Virus record (IMG/VR): IMGVR_UViG_3300037847_006095
Coordinates: 1 to 20,899 of that record
Source: a virus
DNA: 20,899 nucleotides
Reading direction: 5' to 3' (one strand)
Of this stretch, positions 1 to 7,148 are shown piece after piece. The notes under the pieces are model-generated. The model was not told where the DNA came from, ran no database searches, and worked only from the letters and a program-made list of their open reading frames with translations. Every line of letters begins with the position of its first letter. Within the stretch, counting starts at the first letter, position 1. Both the position numbers and the translations under genes were made by a program.

Positions 1-1027
1 GACCGCGTTGCCCGTCGCCACGACCCTTGTTGTACGCAGCGCGCACAATGGTGTCGATGTTGTCGAGCACAGCCATCTGTGTAGCCAAGCCGTCGTAGTC
101 GAAGCTTCCGTCCTCTCTGAAGAAAGGATCGAAATACTCGTCAAGTCTAGCACCTCTTTCCATCATGGATCGGCGATATTGATCATTCAGGCCGAACGTA
201 AAGTTCTCTCCGTCGCCAAGGTCAAACTCCAACCCGTCGACGGCATTAAACTCGTTAGCCATGTTATTGATCCACTGCTGATCGAACAGAGGTTCTTGGC
301 TCGATTCGTTTGCGATAGGGGCTGCGTATTGATTCCGAATCTCCTGGATCTCTGCGCGTGCCTGTTCCGCATCTACTTTCAAGCGAAGTGCTGCAAGTCT
401 TGCAGTCTCTTCTCCGTGCTTCTCAGCATCTAGTTTATAACTGTCTCTTACCAGCAGATCGATCTCTTGCGGGGTCAGGCTGTTGTAGCCTGCCGCCGCT
501 GCGACCTTCACTGCAGTGATGTCATCCATAGACTCTGGATTGAGCGACTGATATCTAAACCAATCTTGTGGCGAACGTCCTGTCTCTTGGACGAAGCGGT
601 TGATGGCGTCGACACCCTCGTCAATCTGGGGTCTACCGAAATCATCGAAAGAGTTTATTTCTCTACCGAGCCTTTGGCTCATATAGTTTAACACCTGAGC
701 ATCAAGCTCTCTAGGGTCCATACCCTGCTCCTGCTGCGGCTGAGGAGATCTTTCCTCCACCACGGCATCGTACTGTGGCTGCTCTGGAGCGCTTGTCTGT
801 GGCTCTGGAGAAGCTTCTGGATCGACGTAGGGGGTAGACTCCGAAGGCTGCTCTGTAGTCTGCTCAGAAACCTGTGGTGCGGCTTCCTGAGGAGCCGACT
901 CCTGTACTGGTTCTGGGCTTGACTCTGGTGCAGACTCTGGAGCAGAACTTGCCTCCGCGTTCATAGCGGCAGCAAGATCCTGCGGGTTATCAAAAACTTG
1001 AGGCGTGGGAGTGTTGTTTTCTTCCAT
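1..1027 (-). CDS. Probable capsid scaffolding/assembly protein (3' end cut by window edge)
   Basis: An open frame of 342 codons reads leftward from ATG at 1027 and leaves the window without a stop. Residues 1-100 are low-complexity and acidic (Glu, Pro, Ser, Gln, Ala), with repeats such as APESAPESSPEP and many Gln-rich stretches. After this come predicted helices with a charged coiled-coil-like segment around residues 195-235 and an Asp/Phe-rich region near the edge (DEYFDPFFREDG). A disordered acidic N-terminus followed by helices is typical of phage scaffolds encoded just upstream of the major capsid gene, which would then lie beyond position 1. The leader at 1028-1050 is A/T-rich with no Shine-Dalgarno site, as usual in Bacteroidetes. 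The coding call is firm; the scaffold role is inferred from composition and place. Confidence 0.7.
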   Translation of the reverse strand, partial: MEENNTPTPQVFDNPQDLAAAMNAEASSAPESAPESSPEPVQESAPQEAAPQVSEQTTEQPSESTPYVDPEASPEPQTSAPEQPQYDAVVEERSPQPQQEQGMDPRELDAQVLNYMSQRLGREINSFDDFGRPQIDEGVDAINRFVQETGRSPQDWFRYQSLNPESMDDITAVKVAAAAGYNSLTPQEIDLLVRDSYKLDAEKHGEETARLAALRLKVDAEQARAEIQEIRNQYAAPIANESSQEPLFDQQWINNMANEFNAVDGLEFDLGDGENFTFGLNDQYRRSMMERGARLDEYFDPFFREDGSFDYDGLATQMAVLDNIDTIVRAAYNKGRGDGQRG

Positions 1028-1050
1028 TGTATTTAAATTTTGATATTGTA

Positions 1051-1392
1051 TTACTTGAGGTAGCAGATGAACTTATCACCCGCTGTGCCCGTCACCCTTT
1101 TGAAGTCACCATAAATGATGTTTCCAGCAACGCACGGGAGGGTGGTGTCTACAGTGCTCAACCTTTCATAAAAGCCCGCCGAGTGCGATGCGCCGAGCGT
1201 CTCTCCGTCTTCGCCAATGTGCGTTCCGTTGCCAGCATTGACTCCGATCTGCTCAAAAATTCCTGCCGCACGAACGGTCATGTTGGCATCAGCCGCAACG
1301 AGGACGTGTACCGCAAAGATATCCGCATTTACAGTCACCGCTCCGTCAACGAACGCAAAGTTTTTAGGTATTGATTGTGATGGGTGTGCCAT
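1051..1392 (-). CDS. Small virion-associated protein, possible capsid decoration protein
   Basis: 113 aa starting MAHPSQSIPKNF. Its ATG overlaps the stop of the upstream gene in a TAATG junction, so it is probably translationally coupled. The protein is rich in Ala, Gly, Val and Thr, with alternating hydrophobic residues suggesting beta strands (AVTVNADIFAVHVLVAADANMTV), and it has two cysteines near the C-terminus. There is no membrane segment. It lies between two related beta-rich proteins and the scaffold-like gene. Head-decoration and head-completion proteins often sit there, but I recognise no family and the role is inferred from position only. Confidence 0.7.
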   Translation of the reverse strand: MAHPSQSIPKNFAFVDGAVTVNADIFAVHVLVAADANMTVRAAGIFEQIGVNAGNGTHIGEDGETLGASHSAGFYERLSTVDTTLPCVAGNIIYGDFKRVTGTAGDKFICYLK

Positions 1393-1808
1393 TATCCGAG
1401 AGTGTTATCTGAGTTATCCAATCCGAAGACAGCATATTCTACCATAGGCTGGAGACCTGTGTTTCCGCCAGAGTAGTAAGCCTTGAATGTTTTGTTTACG
1501 GCTACGGGTATAAACGCAAACTCCTGACCTCCGATCTTGGCTACGAGATCGTCGTTGTCAGAATCATTATACACGTACACATACTTTTCGCTTTCGATGC
1601 TCATGTTCTTTACGTACAGGTACGCAGACGTGAGCTTGTCGTCAGCCTTGTAAACTGTCAAGGCAGACGCTTCAGCAGTGGTGCTCTTAAGCTTAGCTTT
1701 AATGATAGACCCAGAGTCCGCAGACATAGAGGAATCTACCGATATCGTAAACGGTGCTGTAAGAACGTCATTGCTGCTGATTCGCAGAGAGACGTTTACG
1801 CTGGCCAT
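1392..1808 (-). CDS. Beta-rich structural protein, paralogue-like family member
   Basis: 138 aa starting MASVNVSLRISSND. TAATG junctions occur at both ends (1808 and 1392), so it sits in a coupled run of genes. The sequence is dominated by Ser, Thr, Val and Asp with alternating hydrophobics. It shares a layout with the upstream neighbour: a YVKN(M/L)S segment mid-protein, then a GG-x-(E/D)(F/W)-AF-(I/F)P segment, then a C-terminal VEYAV strand. The same pattern is weaker in the protein at 18703-19161. I infer a virion surface or head-tail structural role from context; no named family is recognised. Confidence 0.75.
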   Translation of the reverse strand: MASVNVSLRISSNDVLTAPFTISVDSSMSADSGSIIKAKLKSTTAEASALTVYKADDKLTSAYLYVKNMSIESEKYVYVYNDSDNDDLVAKIGGQEFAFIPVAVNKTFKAYYSGGNTGLQPMVEYAVFGLDNSDNTLG

Positions 1809-2218
1809 TATTCGTAGATTGCGAGATACTCAATAGTCATTGCAGTAGCAGACGTATCGATCTCGATATCGTTGACTCCGTCCCAAGGGAAGAAAGCCCA
1901 GTCACCGCCGTACAACTTGCCCAACTCGATAGTGTTCGAGGCATCGTTGATTTGAAGGGTTACTGTCTCGGACTTAGTGCTGGACAGATTCTTTACGTAG
2001 ACTTTAGTTGCCTGAGTTCCAGTAGCATAGTCTGTTGCGTCAAGCAAAACCGTAGCGGTTTGAGCCGTTGAATAGTACTTACGAGCGACACCCGTGGTTT
2101 GCTCAAGACCCGTGTTGGCGCTCTGAGCCTTAGTGAGTGTAGCTGTAGTGCTCAACGACAATGCGTCACCTGTCAGGTCGGCGCTGCTGATAGTTACAGT
2201 TGCGGTAGTAGTAGCCAT
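1808..2218 (-). CDS. Beta-rich structural protein, first of a coupled head-gene run
   Basis: 136 aa starting MATTTATVTISSADL. It is Thr/Ala/Ser-rich with strand-like alternation. It contains VYVKNLSSTKS and GGDWAFFPWDG segments that match the next gene in order and spacing, suggesting duplication. A promoter box TATATTTG (2236-2243) lies 17 nt upstream of the ATG, and the short leader AAACTAAAACACAA is A-rich, so this gene probably begins a transcript covering the small structural genes and the scaffold-like gene. The stop overlaps the next start as TAATG. Function is inferred from context. Confidence 0.75.
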   Translation of the reverse strand: MATTTATVTISSADLTGDALSLSTTATLTKAQSANTGLEQTTGVARKYYSTAQTATVLLDATDYATGTQATKVYVKNLSSTKSETVTLQINDASNTIELGKLYGGDWAFFPWDGVNDIEIDTSATAMTIEYLAIYE

Positions 2219-2235
2219 TTGTGTTTTAGTTTCTG

Positions 2236-2243
2236 CAAATATA
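2236..2243 (-). promoter_or_regulatory. Bacteroidetes-type -7 promoter box TATATTTG
   Basis: On the minus strand the sequence reads TTATATTTGCAG, a perfect match to the TAnnTTTG -7 element used by the Bacteroidetes primary sigma factor. It lies in the only non-coding gap here (2219-2247), 17 nt before the ATG at 2218. I see no clear TTG -33 element at the expected distance. Confidence 0.65.
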
Positions 2244-2247
2244 ACAA

Positions 2248-2511
2248 TTATCTGTAACGCGCAGTTTTCTTGGCTATACCCTTAGGCTGCTTTACAAATT
2301 GCTTCCGACCTTTGGCCTTGGCTCTGTTTGTAGCAGCCTTTTCGGAAGAGGACAGGGCGTCCCATGCGGCCTTGGGTAGGTACCGCTTCTTTCCCTTGGA
2401 CTTTACTTCTTTGGAGCTTCCGCGCTTCTTGTTGGAGTGCGTGCCAGAAGTCATCCACTTCTGCGCACCCCAGTTCTTCAGGGACCTCTGTGACTTCCGT
2501 AGCCTAGGCAT
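2248..2511 (-). CDS. Very basic small protein, DUF5872-like
   Basis: 87 aa starting MPRLRKSQRSLKNWG. I chose ATG 2511, which overlaps the upstream stop as TGATG, rather than the longer open frame to 2580. Features are NWGAQKWMTSG, KGKKRYLPKAAWDALSSSEK, ATNRAKAKGRKQFVKQP and a basic tail KKTARYR. From memory, this W-S-G ... RYLP-W-L-S-A-TNRAK-G-QFV-QP pattern is the DUF5872 family found in phages and in some large DNA viruses of eukaryotes. Molecular role is unknown; strong positive charge suggests binding to nucleic acid or packaging with DNA in the virion. Confidence 0.8.
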   Translation of the reverse strand: MPRLRKSQRSLKNWGAQKWMTSGTHSNKKRGSSKEVKSKGKKRYLPKAAWDALSSSEKAATNRAKAKGRKQFVKQPKGIAKKTARYR

Positions 2512-2834
2512 CAGTCCCTGTATCCACCTCCTGCCTTCTTGTAGGCAGAGGCAAGCATCTGGGCTTTGCGTGCAGACCACTGTCCAGGTCTGCCGCCCTT
2601 GCTGCCAGCCTTGATTCTGTTGAACAAACGCTTACGCATACCAGGCTTGGTGTAGTTGCCAGCCTCGTTGACTCGGCTCTTAGACTTCTTCTTGGTCCTG
2701 CCCCCCTTGCCCATGTCGACAATACCACCTGCCTCTTGCTTCTTCCGCTTCTTCTTGAGCCTACCCTTGAGTACATCTGCGAACGTAACCTTTCCGTCGC
2801 CGTTCAGATCTGGAAACTTCTTCTTACTTGCCAT
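2511..2834 (-). CDS. EF-hand-like DLNGDGKVTFADV motif plus basic tail protein
   Basis: 107 aa starting MASKKKFPDLNGDG. Residues 8-20 form an EF-hand or dockerin-type calcium-loop signature (D-L-N-G-D-G-K-V-T-F-A-D-V). This is followed by LKGRLKKKRKK and a long Lys/Arg/Gly-rich body, with a C-terminal QMLASAYKKAGGGY segment. Similar short proteins are frequent in marine phages beside tail or head genes. The gene overlaps the previous one by 11 nt and ends in a TGATG overlap with the next. One calcium loop joined to a basic tail is visible; the actual role is unknown. Confidence 0.8.
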   Translation of the reverse strand: MASKKKFPDLNGDGKVTFADVLKGRLKKKRKKQEAGGIVDMGKGGRTKKKSKSRVNEAGNYTKPGMRKRLFNRIKAGSKGGRPGQWSARKAQMLASAYKKAGGGYRD

Positions 2835-2979
2835 GTGTAACGAGTTTAAACTGGGCTTTTGCTACAGCCCCAGCATGAGGTTTGTAATCTCCCTTCATGA
2901 GAAAGTACCTTCCACGCTCCTCCATCCAGTGATAGCCCTTAGGCGGGTCTACCGATATCTTCTTTTTGAGAACCTTCAC
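2824..2979 (-). CDS. Small PPKGYHWM-type protein with GTG start
   Basis: 51 aa, fitting exactly between two other genes. It reads (V/M)KVLKKKISVDPPKGYHWM, then EERGRYFLMKGDYKPHAGAV, then a basic end with FKLVTHGK. No in-frame ATG exists upstream, and the GTG at 2979 forms a GTGA overlap with the stop of the previous gene; a second GTG immediately precedes it. The PP-(K/E)-G-(Y/F)-HWM ... LMKG ... FKPH-GA pattern is one I associate with conserved hypothetical small phage proteins. Function unknown. Confidence 0.75.
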   Translation of the reverse strand: MKVLKKKISVDPPKGYHWMEERGRYFLMKGDYKPHAGAVAKAQFKLVTHGK

Positions 2980-3263
2980 CACTTCACCTTGTTTGCCCAG
3001 TAAGCCGCGCTGGTCTTTCCTTTCGCGATGTTCTTTCTGTGACGCGCCTTGAAGCTCTTACGCTTGGCCTTCATGCGTGCAGATTCCCCAGCTTTGGGCT
3101 TGCCTGCTGTTTTCGCACCTCTCTCCCCGAATCTTATGATCTTAATCTTGCCCCCGTCACGTACGGCTACGACGTGAGACTTCTTACCCTTAGGGGATCT
3201 CTTGGGCTTGTTGAGCCCAGAGAGCCCATACCTTTTGAGCTTGTCTTTTATCGTCTTTGCCAT
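2976..3263 (-). CDS. Very basic conserved small phage protein
   Basis: 95 aa starting MAKTIKDKLKRYGLSG. It is extremely Lys/Arg-rich, with segments NKPKRSPKGKKSHVVAVRDG, KIKIIRFGERGAKT, and a C-terminal RRKSFKARH-like stretch ending SAAYWANKVKW. The family recurs in phages alongside the EF-hand-like and DUF5872-like genes found immediately downstream here. A perfect TATATTTG box lies just 4 nt before the ATG, so transcripts may be leaderless. Chemical function is unknown; a DNA-condensing or virion-internal role is only an inference from charge and place. Confidence 0.8.
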   Translation of the reverse strand: MAKTIKDKLKRYGLSGLNKPKRSPKGKKSHVVAVRDGGKIKIIRFGERGAKTAGKPKAGESARMKAKRKSFKARHRKNIAKGKTSAAYWANKVKW

Positions 3264-3267
3264 AAGG

Positions 3268-3275
3268 CAAATATA
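3268..3275 (-). promoter_or_regulatory. Bacteroidetes-type -7 box TATATTTG abutting a start codon
   Basis: On the minus strand TTATATTTGCCTT runs directly into ATG 3263. It occupies most of the 17-nt gap after the fibre gene that ends at 3281. A start site about 5 nt after TTTG would fall on or next to the ATG. Confidence 0.6.
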
Positions 3276-3280
3276 ATCAC

Positions 3281-4426
3281 TTACGCATAACTAATTTCTA
3301 GGAAGGCAACAAGGTCTCGGTACGTAGTGGTGGTGCCATAATCGTTGACATATTGAACGTAAAGCCCAAGGCTGTCTCCAGCACTAAAAGAAATCGACCC
3401 AGAAGTTCCAGGGCTATTTACAGTATGGGTTCCGTTGACGTTGTTGCCGCCGCTGTAATCCGTTGTTGCATCGGTAAAAACCCCAAAGGAGCCTGCACTA
3501 GATCCGTTTTTGTACACAAAGAAATTTATGTTTGTACTTCCAGTCCCAAATGTGCTGACATCAACGTTGTATGACACTCCAGTTACATAGCAGTCTCTAA
3601 TCACCCTCATCTCGCCCATGTGACCTGTGTCATTAGTACCCAACGAGCTCCCCAGGAATGTCTGCACCATTTCTGAATCGTTTGAATTTACTGGTTCATC
3701 AACATGCGTCCAGGGGCCTAGAAGAGTTGGGGTCATAAGGGATCTTAACGTGTTCCCGTAAATCTTTATAGCTGTGAGATCGTCATACTGATCTGTCCTT
3801 GCATTGACTGATAAAGCACCTTCGCTTTGAACCCCAGAGTCCGCAACTCGGACTTCGAACCTCCCATCTTCTTTGGTGGTAGTTGTATCATCTGCAAACC
3901 CCCTTACCTGGACGTAGGTTTTCTGCTCATTTATGTCGCCATTGATCGTATTGTAACCCTGAAAGAAAACTCCCCCTAGAGCATTTACACCAGAGACGGC
4001 AGGTGCTGGGTCTAATTTTTGCATTACAAGCCGAGGTCGAGGGTCGGTGTTTCCCTCTTCGGTCTGGGATATTATAAAACTTCCTACACCCGCTCCACCA
4101 CCAGGATTACTCTCGAGCTCTAACAACATCTCATGGGTGTTGATGTCGACAACTTCGGTATCAACCTGAACCTCTGCATTAAGGACATTGACAGAAGAGT
4201 TGCTCCTTTGGAGGTTAATGGTGCCACCAAAATCGCTGTCTCCTAATCTTATCTGACCCTGACTAAGAAAAAAGTCAGCACCAACGGGACCGTTAATATC
4301 AAAAGTCGAGCCGCTAGAGATCGTGTGGCTTCGAGTGACCCCTCCTGGCATAGTCAGGTTGGCATTAAAGAGGTGGTCCCCCGCACCGCCCTCGCCCTCG
4401 AAAAGAACCTTTTTCCACGTAGCCAT
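3281..4426 (-). CDS. Tail fibre / receptor-binding-type protein
   Basis: 381 aa starting MATWKKVLFEGE, nearly the same N-terminus as the fibre at 4762-6123. The body is Gly/Ser/Thr/Asn-rich with strand alternation, for example INLQRSNSSVNVLNAEVQVD, typical of trimeric fibre shafts. The C-terminal third (about residues 235-381) has a jelly-roll-like run ending YVQYVNDYGTTTTYRDL. A shared N-terminus with divergent C-terminal parts suggests both proteins dock at the same virion site and carry different binding tips. The start forms a TAATG overlap with the preceding small gene. Fibre assignment is by composition and the MATWKK start common in marine phage fibres. Confidence 0.7.
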   Translation of the reverse strand: MATWKKVLFEGEGGAGDHLFNANLTMPGGVTRSHTISSGSTFDINGPVGADFFLSQGQIRLGDSDFGGTINLQRSNSSVNVLNAEVQVDTEVVDINTHEMLLELESNPGGGAGVGSFIISQTEEGNTDPRPRLVMQKLDPAPAVSGVNALGGVFFQGYNTINGDINEQKTYVQVRGFADDTTTTKEDGRFEVRVADSGVQSEGALSVNARTDQYDDLTAIKIYGNTLRSLMTPTLLGPWTHVDEPVNSNDSEMVQTFLGSSLGTNDTGHMGEMRVIRDCYVTGVSYNVDVSTFGTGSTNINFFVYKNGSSAGSFGVFTDATTDYSGGNNVNGTHTVNSPGTSGSISFSAGDSLGLYVQYVNDYGTTTTYRDLVAFLEISYA

Positions 4427-4587
4427 TACTGCGCGGCTTCTTTCTTCTCTTCGATTTTACGGAGGCGCTCGAACTCTTTGTCGATCTTGACCTGAAGAGA
4501 GTGGACCATACCTGCGTCAGTGGCCTTGATGGTGGTTGCATCTACGGCCTGCTTGATGAAGTAAACTTCTTGAATATCGACTTTCAT
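4426..4587 (-). CDS. Small helical protein between fibre genes
   Basis: 53 aa, MKVDIQEVYFIKQAVDATTI onward, ending in a charged coiled-coil-like helix (EFERLRKIEEKKEAAQ). The ATG overlaps the upstream stop as ATGA and the stop overlaps the next start as TAATG, so it is locked into the coupled series of fibre genes. A fibre chaperone or connector is possible, but no family is recognised. Confidence 0.7.
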   Translation of the reverse strand: MKVDIQEVYFIKQAVDATTIKATDAGMVHSLQVKIDKEFERLRKIEEKKEAAQ

Positions 4588-4751
4588 AAATTAGATTTTT
4601 GAGGTTCTTTTTCTGTGAGCTTCTCTACAATACTGTACACGATGTAGACTTCTTTCCCCTCAAATTTAGTGTCGGAAATCAGTTTAAGCAAGTATTGTCT
4701 CTCTTGTTTTGTAAGCTCTTTATTTTGTTTAGATTGAAATTGAGACGCCAT
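4584..4751 (-). CDS. Small charged protein between fibre genes
   Basis: 55 aa, MASQFQSKQNKELTKQERQY onward, with KEVYIVYSIVEKLTEKE near the end. It starts 11 nt after the stop of the 453-aa fibre gene behind an A/T-rich leader and ends in an ATGA overlap with the following small gene. It is mostly helical and charged, without a membrane segment. Function unknown; position suggests an accessory to fibre assembly. Confidence 0.7.
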   Translation of the reverse strand: MASQFQSKQNKELTKQERQYLLKLISDTKFEGKEVYIVYSIVEKLTEKEPQKSNL

Positions 4752-4761
4752 TCGTTATTTA

Positions 4762-6123
4762 TTACGCGGTTCTTACATACAGGTTGCCGCCTGAGGAGTC
4801 CATAAAGAGAGATCCGATGCCAGCTGAGTTTTGCGTTGTTGGAGCGGATGAACCGAAGTCCATAATGGCAACAGCGTACTCCGCTTGGTTGGACGTCTGA
4901 GAGTTTGCAACTTTCCATCCCGTCAGTCCATCGGCAGTACCTGCACCATCCGTGTTTCCTCCGCCCTGGGCCTTATGCCACTTAAACGTAGAGAACTTGG
5001 CAGCAGCGTCACCTGCCTCGATTTCAATACCAGACTGGTCTGCAGTTGTGACTGTTGGAGTAGCAACATTCGCGAGGGTTATAACCTTGTCCTCGACAAG
5101 AACCTCCGAGGTGTTTATCGTGGTGGTGGTCCCATTGACGGTCAGGTCTCCAGCGATTACAGTTGTGGAACTGCCATGACCTATCGTGAGGGTGTTCGCT
5201 CCAATGCCACTGTATATAGTCTGATTGGCAGCCGTGCAGTTCAGATTAGTAAGCTCCGTAACCTGAAACCCAGTGGAGTCCCCCTCTATCGATGTTATGC
5301 CAGCGTATGCCGTGACGGAACCAGCTGCGTTGCCTAAGTTAACCTGGGTGTCTCCGATGGTAACGAACCCATCAGAAAGATCAGAGCCGCTCAACCCGCT
5401 TACGCCTATGTTTAAGAAGTCTCCGTTGGTGAACGTAACATCGGAGGTACCAAGAGCGGTGCCGTCTCCGAGAGAAACCTGAACAGGCGATACTGGATGT
5501 ATGGTGGTGGAGATGTCTGTTATGAAGTTAGCAGTCTGATCAGTGACGAATGTATGGATCTGGTCTGCGGTAGCGAGTGCCGCTCCGCCGTCAGATATCG
5601 CTGCAGTAACTGCGCTAACAGCTCCACTACCGTTATTATTGTTAAGTTGAATAGTAACCCCGTCTACGGTAACCTCTATCTCATCTGCATTCGCTGTAAT
5701 ACCGTCTCCTCCAACGACGTCGAGTGTCGTAGAAAAAGCACCAGAATCAGCGTTCGCAGTCCCAGTAAGACCGTTTCCAGCCGTTATAGTGACTCCTGTG
5801 ATGTCACCCGAACCTGATCCAAAATTCTGATCGTTAATGTACTCGACGACAGCGGCTGTTGTGGCCAATATACTGTCACCCCCATTGTCTTTGTCCTTAA
5901 AGTCTGCGGCGTTAGAGTTGACCTCTGTACCAGTAGCGACAGCGGCATCAACAAAGTTACTTACCTGAAGGACATTCCCTACTGTTGTAGTGAGTTGAAC
6001 GGCACCAGTTCCGTTAAAAGCTACGGTGTCGGATGTGACCTCCCCCGTAAGAGAGAAGTTCTGTGATGTCAATACGACGTCTCCGTCAGAGTTCTCTGTT
6101 ACTATTTTTCTCCAAGTTGCCAT
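4762..6123 (-). CDS. Tail fibre protein with repetitive beta shaft
   Basis: 453 aa starting MATWRKIVTENSDGD. It is dominated by Gly, Thr, Asp, Val and Ala in short repeats typical of trimeric beta-structured shafts (GDITGVTITAGNGLTGTANA and GDLTVNGTTTTINTSEVLVE). The second string is a segment often seen in marine phage fibres. About residues 355-453 form a separate C-terminal part (FKWHKAQGGGNTDGAG ... FMDSSGGNLYVRTA). The N-terminus is close to that of the 381-aa fibre downstream. The leader is A-rich (CGAAAAATAACTACA) with a one-mismatch -7 box (TATCTTCG) at 6143-6150. I am confident it is a fibre-type protein; receptor unknown. Confidence 0.75.
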   Translation of the reverse strand: MATWRKIVTENSDGDVVLTSQNFSLTGEVTSDTVAFNGTGAVQLTTTVGNVLQVSNFVDAAVATGTEVNSNAADFKDKDNGGDSILATTAAVVEYINDQNFGSGSGDITGVTITAGNGLTGTANADSGAFSTTLDVVGGDGITANADEIEVTVDGVTIQLNNNNGSGAVSAVTAAISDGGAALATADQIHTFVTDQTANFITDISTTIHPVSPVQVSLGDGTALGTSDVTFTNGDFLNIGVSGLSGSDLSDGFVTIGDTQVNLGNAAGSVTAYAGITSIEGDSTGFQVTELTNLNCTAANQTIYSGIGANTLTIGHGSSTTVIAGDLTVNGTTTTINTSEVLVEDKVITLANVATPTVTTADQSGIEIEAGDAAAKFSTFKWHKAQGGGNTDGAGTADGLTGWKVANSQTSNQAEYAVAIMDFGSSAPTTQNSAGIGSLFMDSSGGNLYVRTA

Positions 6124-6138
6124 TGTAGTTATTTTTCG

Positions 6139-6702
6139 TTACGAAGATACGCCGTAAAAAAGTTCGTCGTTGTTGTTGGCGTATATCGCCCCCTCCGTTG
6201 CAGTGGGGGGCGAACTAAATCTTTTAAGTTTGATTCGACCGTCGAGGGTTACGAACCCCGTGGCCTTTGGTGTAAGCTGAATGTCTTCCGTGGTGAAGCT
6301 GATACTCCCGTCGTTCTCGTCGTGGAAAGAAGTAAACAGCTTGTATTGCTGAAGGTCTAGGTCTGCCCCGAGCTGAGGGGAGTCGTCTTCGACTACATCC
6401 TTGAGGAAGTCTAGATCTTGATTGACCCAGTTAGACCCGTTGTATACCAAAAGGTCGTCTTCGTTGAGGTCCGAGAAGTTAAGGCTTACGTCCTGCAGAT
6501 CATTGAGGTCTAGCAGACCACCAGCCCCGTCGCCTGCTGCCCCCTGAGGACCACGCGCCCCCTTGGAAGAAACCTCAACCTTGTATATGGGCGTAGACGG
6601 GATGGTCACCGTGGTGGCCTGAGTAGTCAGGGCCAGGGTGTTCTTCCCGTTGACTGTTACGTCAATCTTGTTGTCTGTTGTTGCTGCTACTTCTATAGGC
6701 AT
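6139..6702 (-). CDS. Fibre-type protein with short collagen-like segment
   Basis: 187 aa starting MPIEVAATTDNKIDV. An N-terminal strand-rich part is followed by a short collagen-like stretch (KGARGPQGAAGDG, about residues 47-59). Next come an L-D-L-N-D-L-Q-D-V-S repeat and the motif VYNGSNWVNQDLDFLKDV typical of phage fibre linkers, then a C-terminal domain with TATEGAIYANNNDELFYG. Such proteins usually bridge baseplate and fibre or form a short fibre. The start overlaps the upstream stop as TAATG, and the gene lies between a baseplate-like gene and the long fibre. Confidence 0.7.
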   Translation of the reverse strand: MPIEVAATTDNKIDVTVNGKNTLALTTQATTVTIPSTPIYKVEVSSKGARGPQGAAGDGAGGLLDLNDLQDVSLNFSDLNEDDLLVYNGSNWVNQDLDFLKDVVEDDSPQLGADLDLQQYKLFTSFHDENDGSISFTTEDIQLTPKATGFVTLDGRIKLKRFSSPPTATEGAIYANNNDELFYGVSS

Positions 6703-7148
6703 TATATAGCAGGTCCTGTCGCGAAGGCGACATCTGGGTTAACAATAAACAATCCTTCGAGCACGGTTCTAACCTCGCTACCATTAGTGTACTGTATGTC
6801 ATACACATAGGTCCCTGCATCCACGCCCCCCATAGAGGTGGCATCTACCGTGAAGGTCACCTCGTTAAAGGGACTCTGATTCAAGATCTCAGTGGTTATC
6901 TGAGAGCCCGTATCGAGATCTGCCGTGTTTGTAGACAATATGGTCTTCTCGTATATGACAGGGTTGTTGATGCCAGCAGACCTACCTCCCTGCACCCGCT
7001 TGTCCTTTACAGACATAGCGAAGGTGTAAGAAGATAGATCTGTAGCCGACCCGTTGCTCTCGGTAAACTTGAGAGTAATGTTCATGCTGTCACCGCGCTT
7101 GACAATGATGTCTAGCTTTTCCGATATGTCTAGATTAGCTGTAGCCAT
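6702..7148 (-). CDS. Baseplate / fibre-attachment-like beta-sandwich protein
   Basis: 148 aa starting MATANLDISEKLD. It contains IVKRGDSMNITLKFTE, DLSSYTFAMSVKDK and DAGTYVYDIQYTNGSEVRTV followed by a short C-terminal strand LFIVNP. The RGDS-F/M-N-TL-F ... DLTGYTF-M-VR pattern resembles the N-terminal domain of upper-baseplate proteins (BppU-like) that attach receptor-binding units to the virion, judged from memory of that family. It is coupled by TAATG to both the portal upstream and the fibre gene downstream. The attachment role is an inference. Confidence 0.65.
   Translation of the reverse strand: MATANLDISEKLDIIVKRGDSMNITLKFTESNGSATDLSSYTFAMSVKDKRVQGGRSAGINNPVIYEKTILSTNTADLDTGSQITTEILNQSPFNEVTFTVDATSMGGVDAGTYVYDIQYTNGSEVRTVLEGLFIVNPDVAFATGPAI

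Noticed and set aside
2512-2580. N-terminal extension of the DUF5872-like protein
   Set aside because: The added residues lie in the overlap with the previous gene and do not resemble the family; ATG 2511 has a TGATG junction.
4885-5337. Plus-strand ORF of 150 aa and shorter companions through 5817
   Set aside because: Antisense of the repetitive tail fibre; Cys/Arg-rich random-looking composition.
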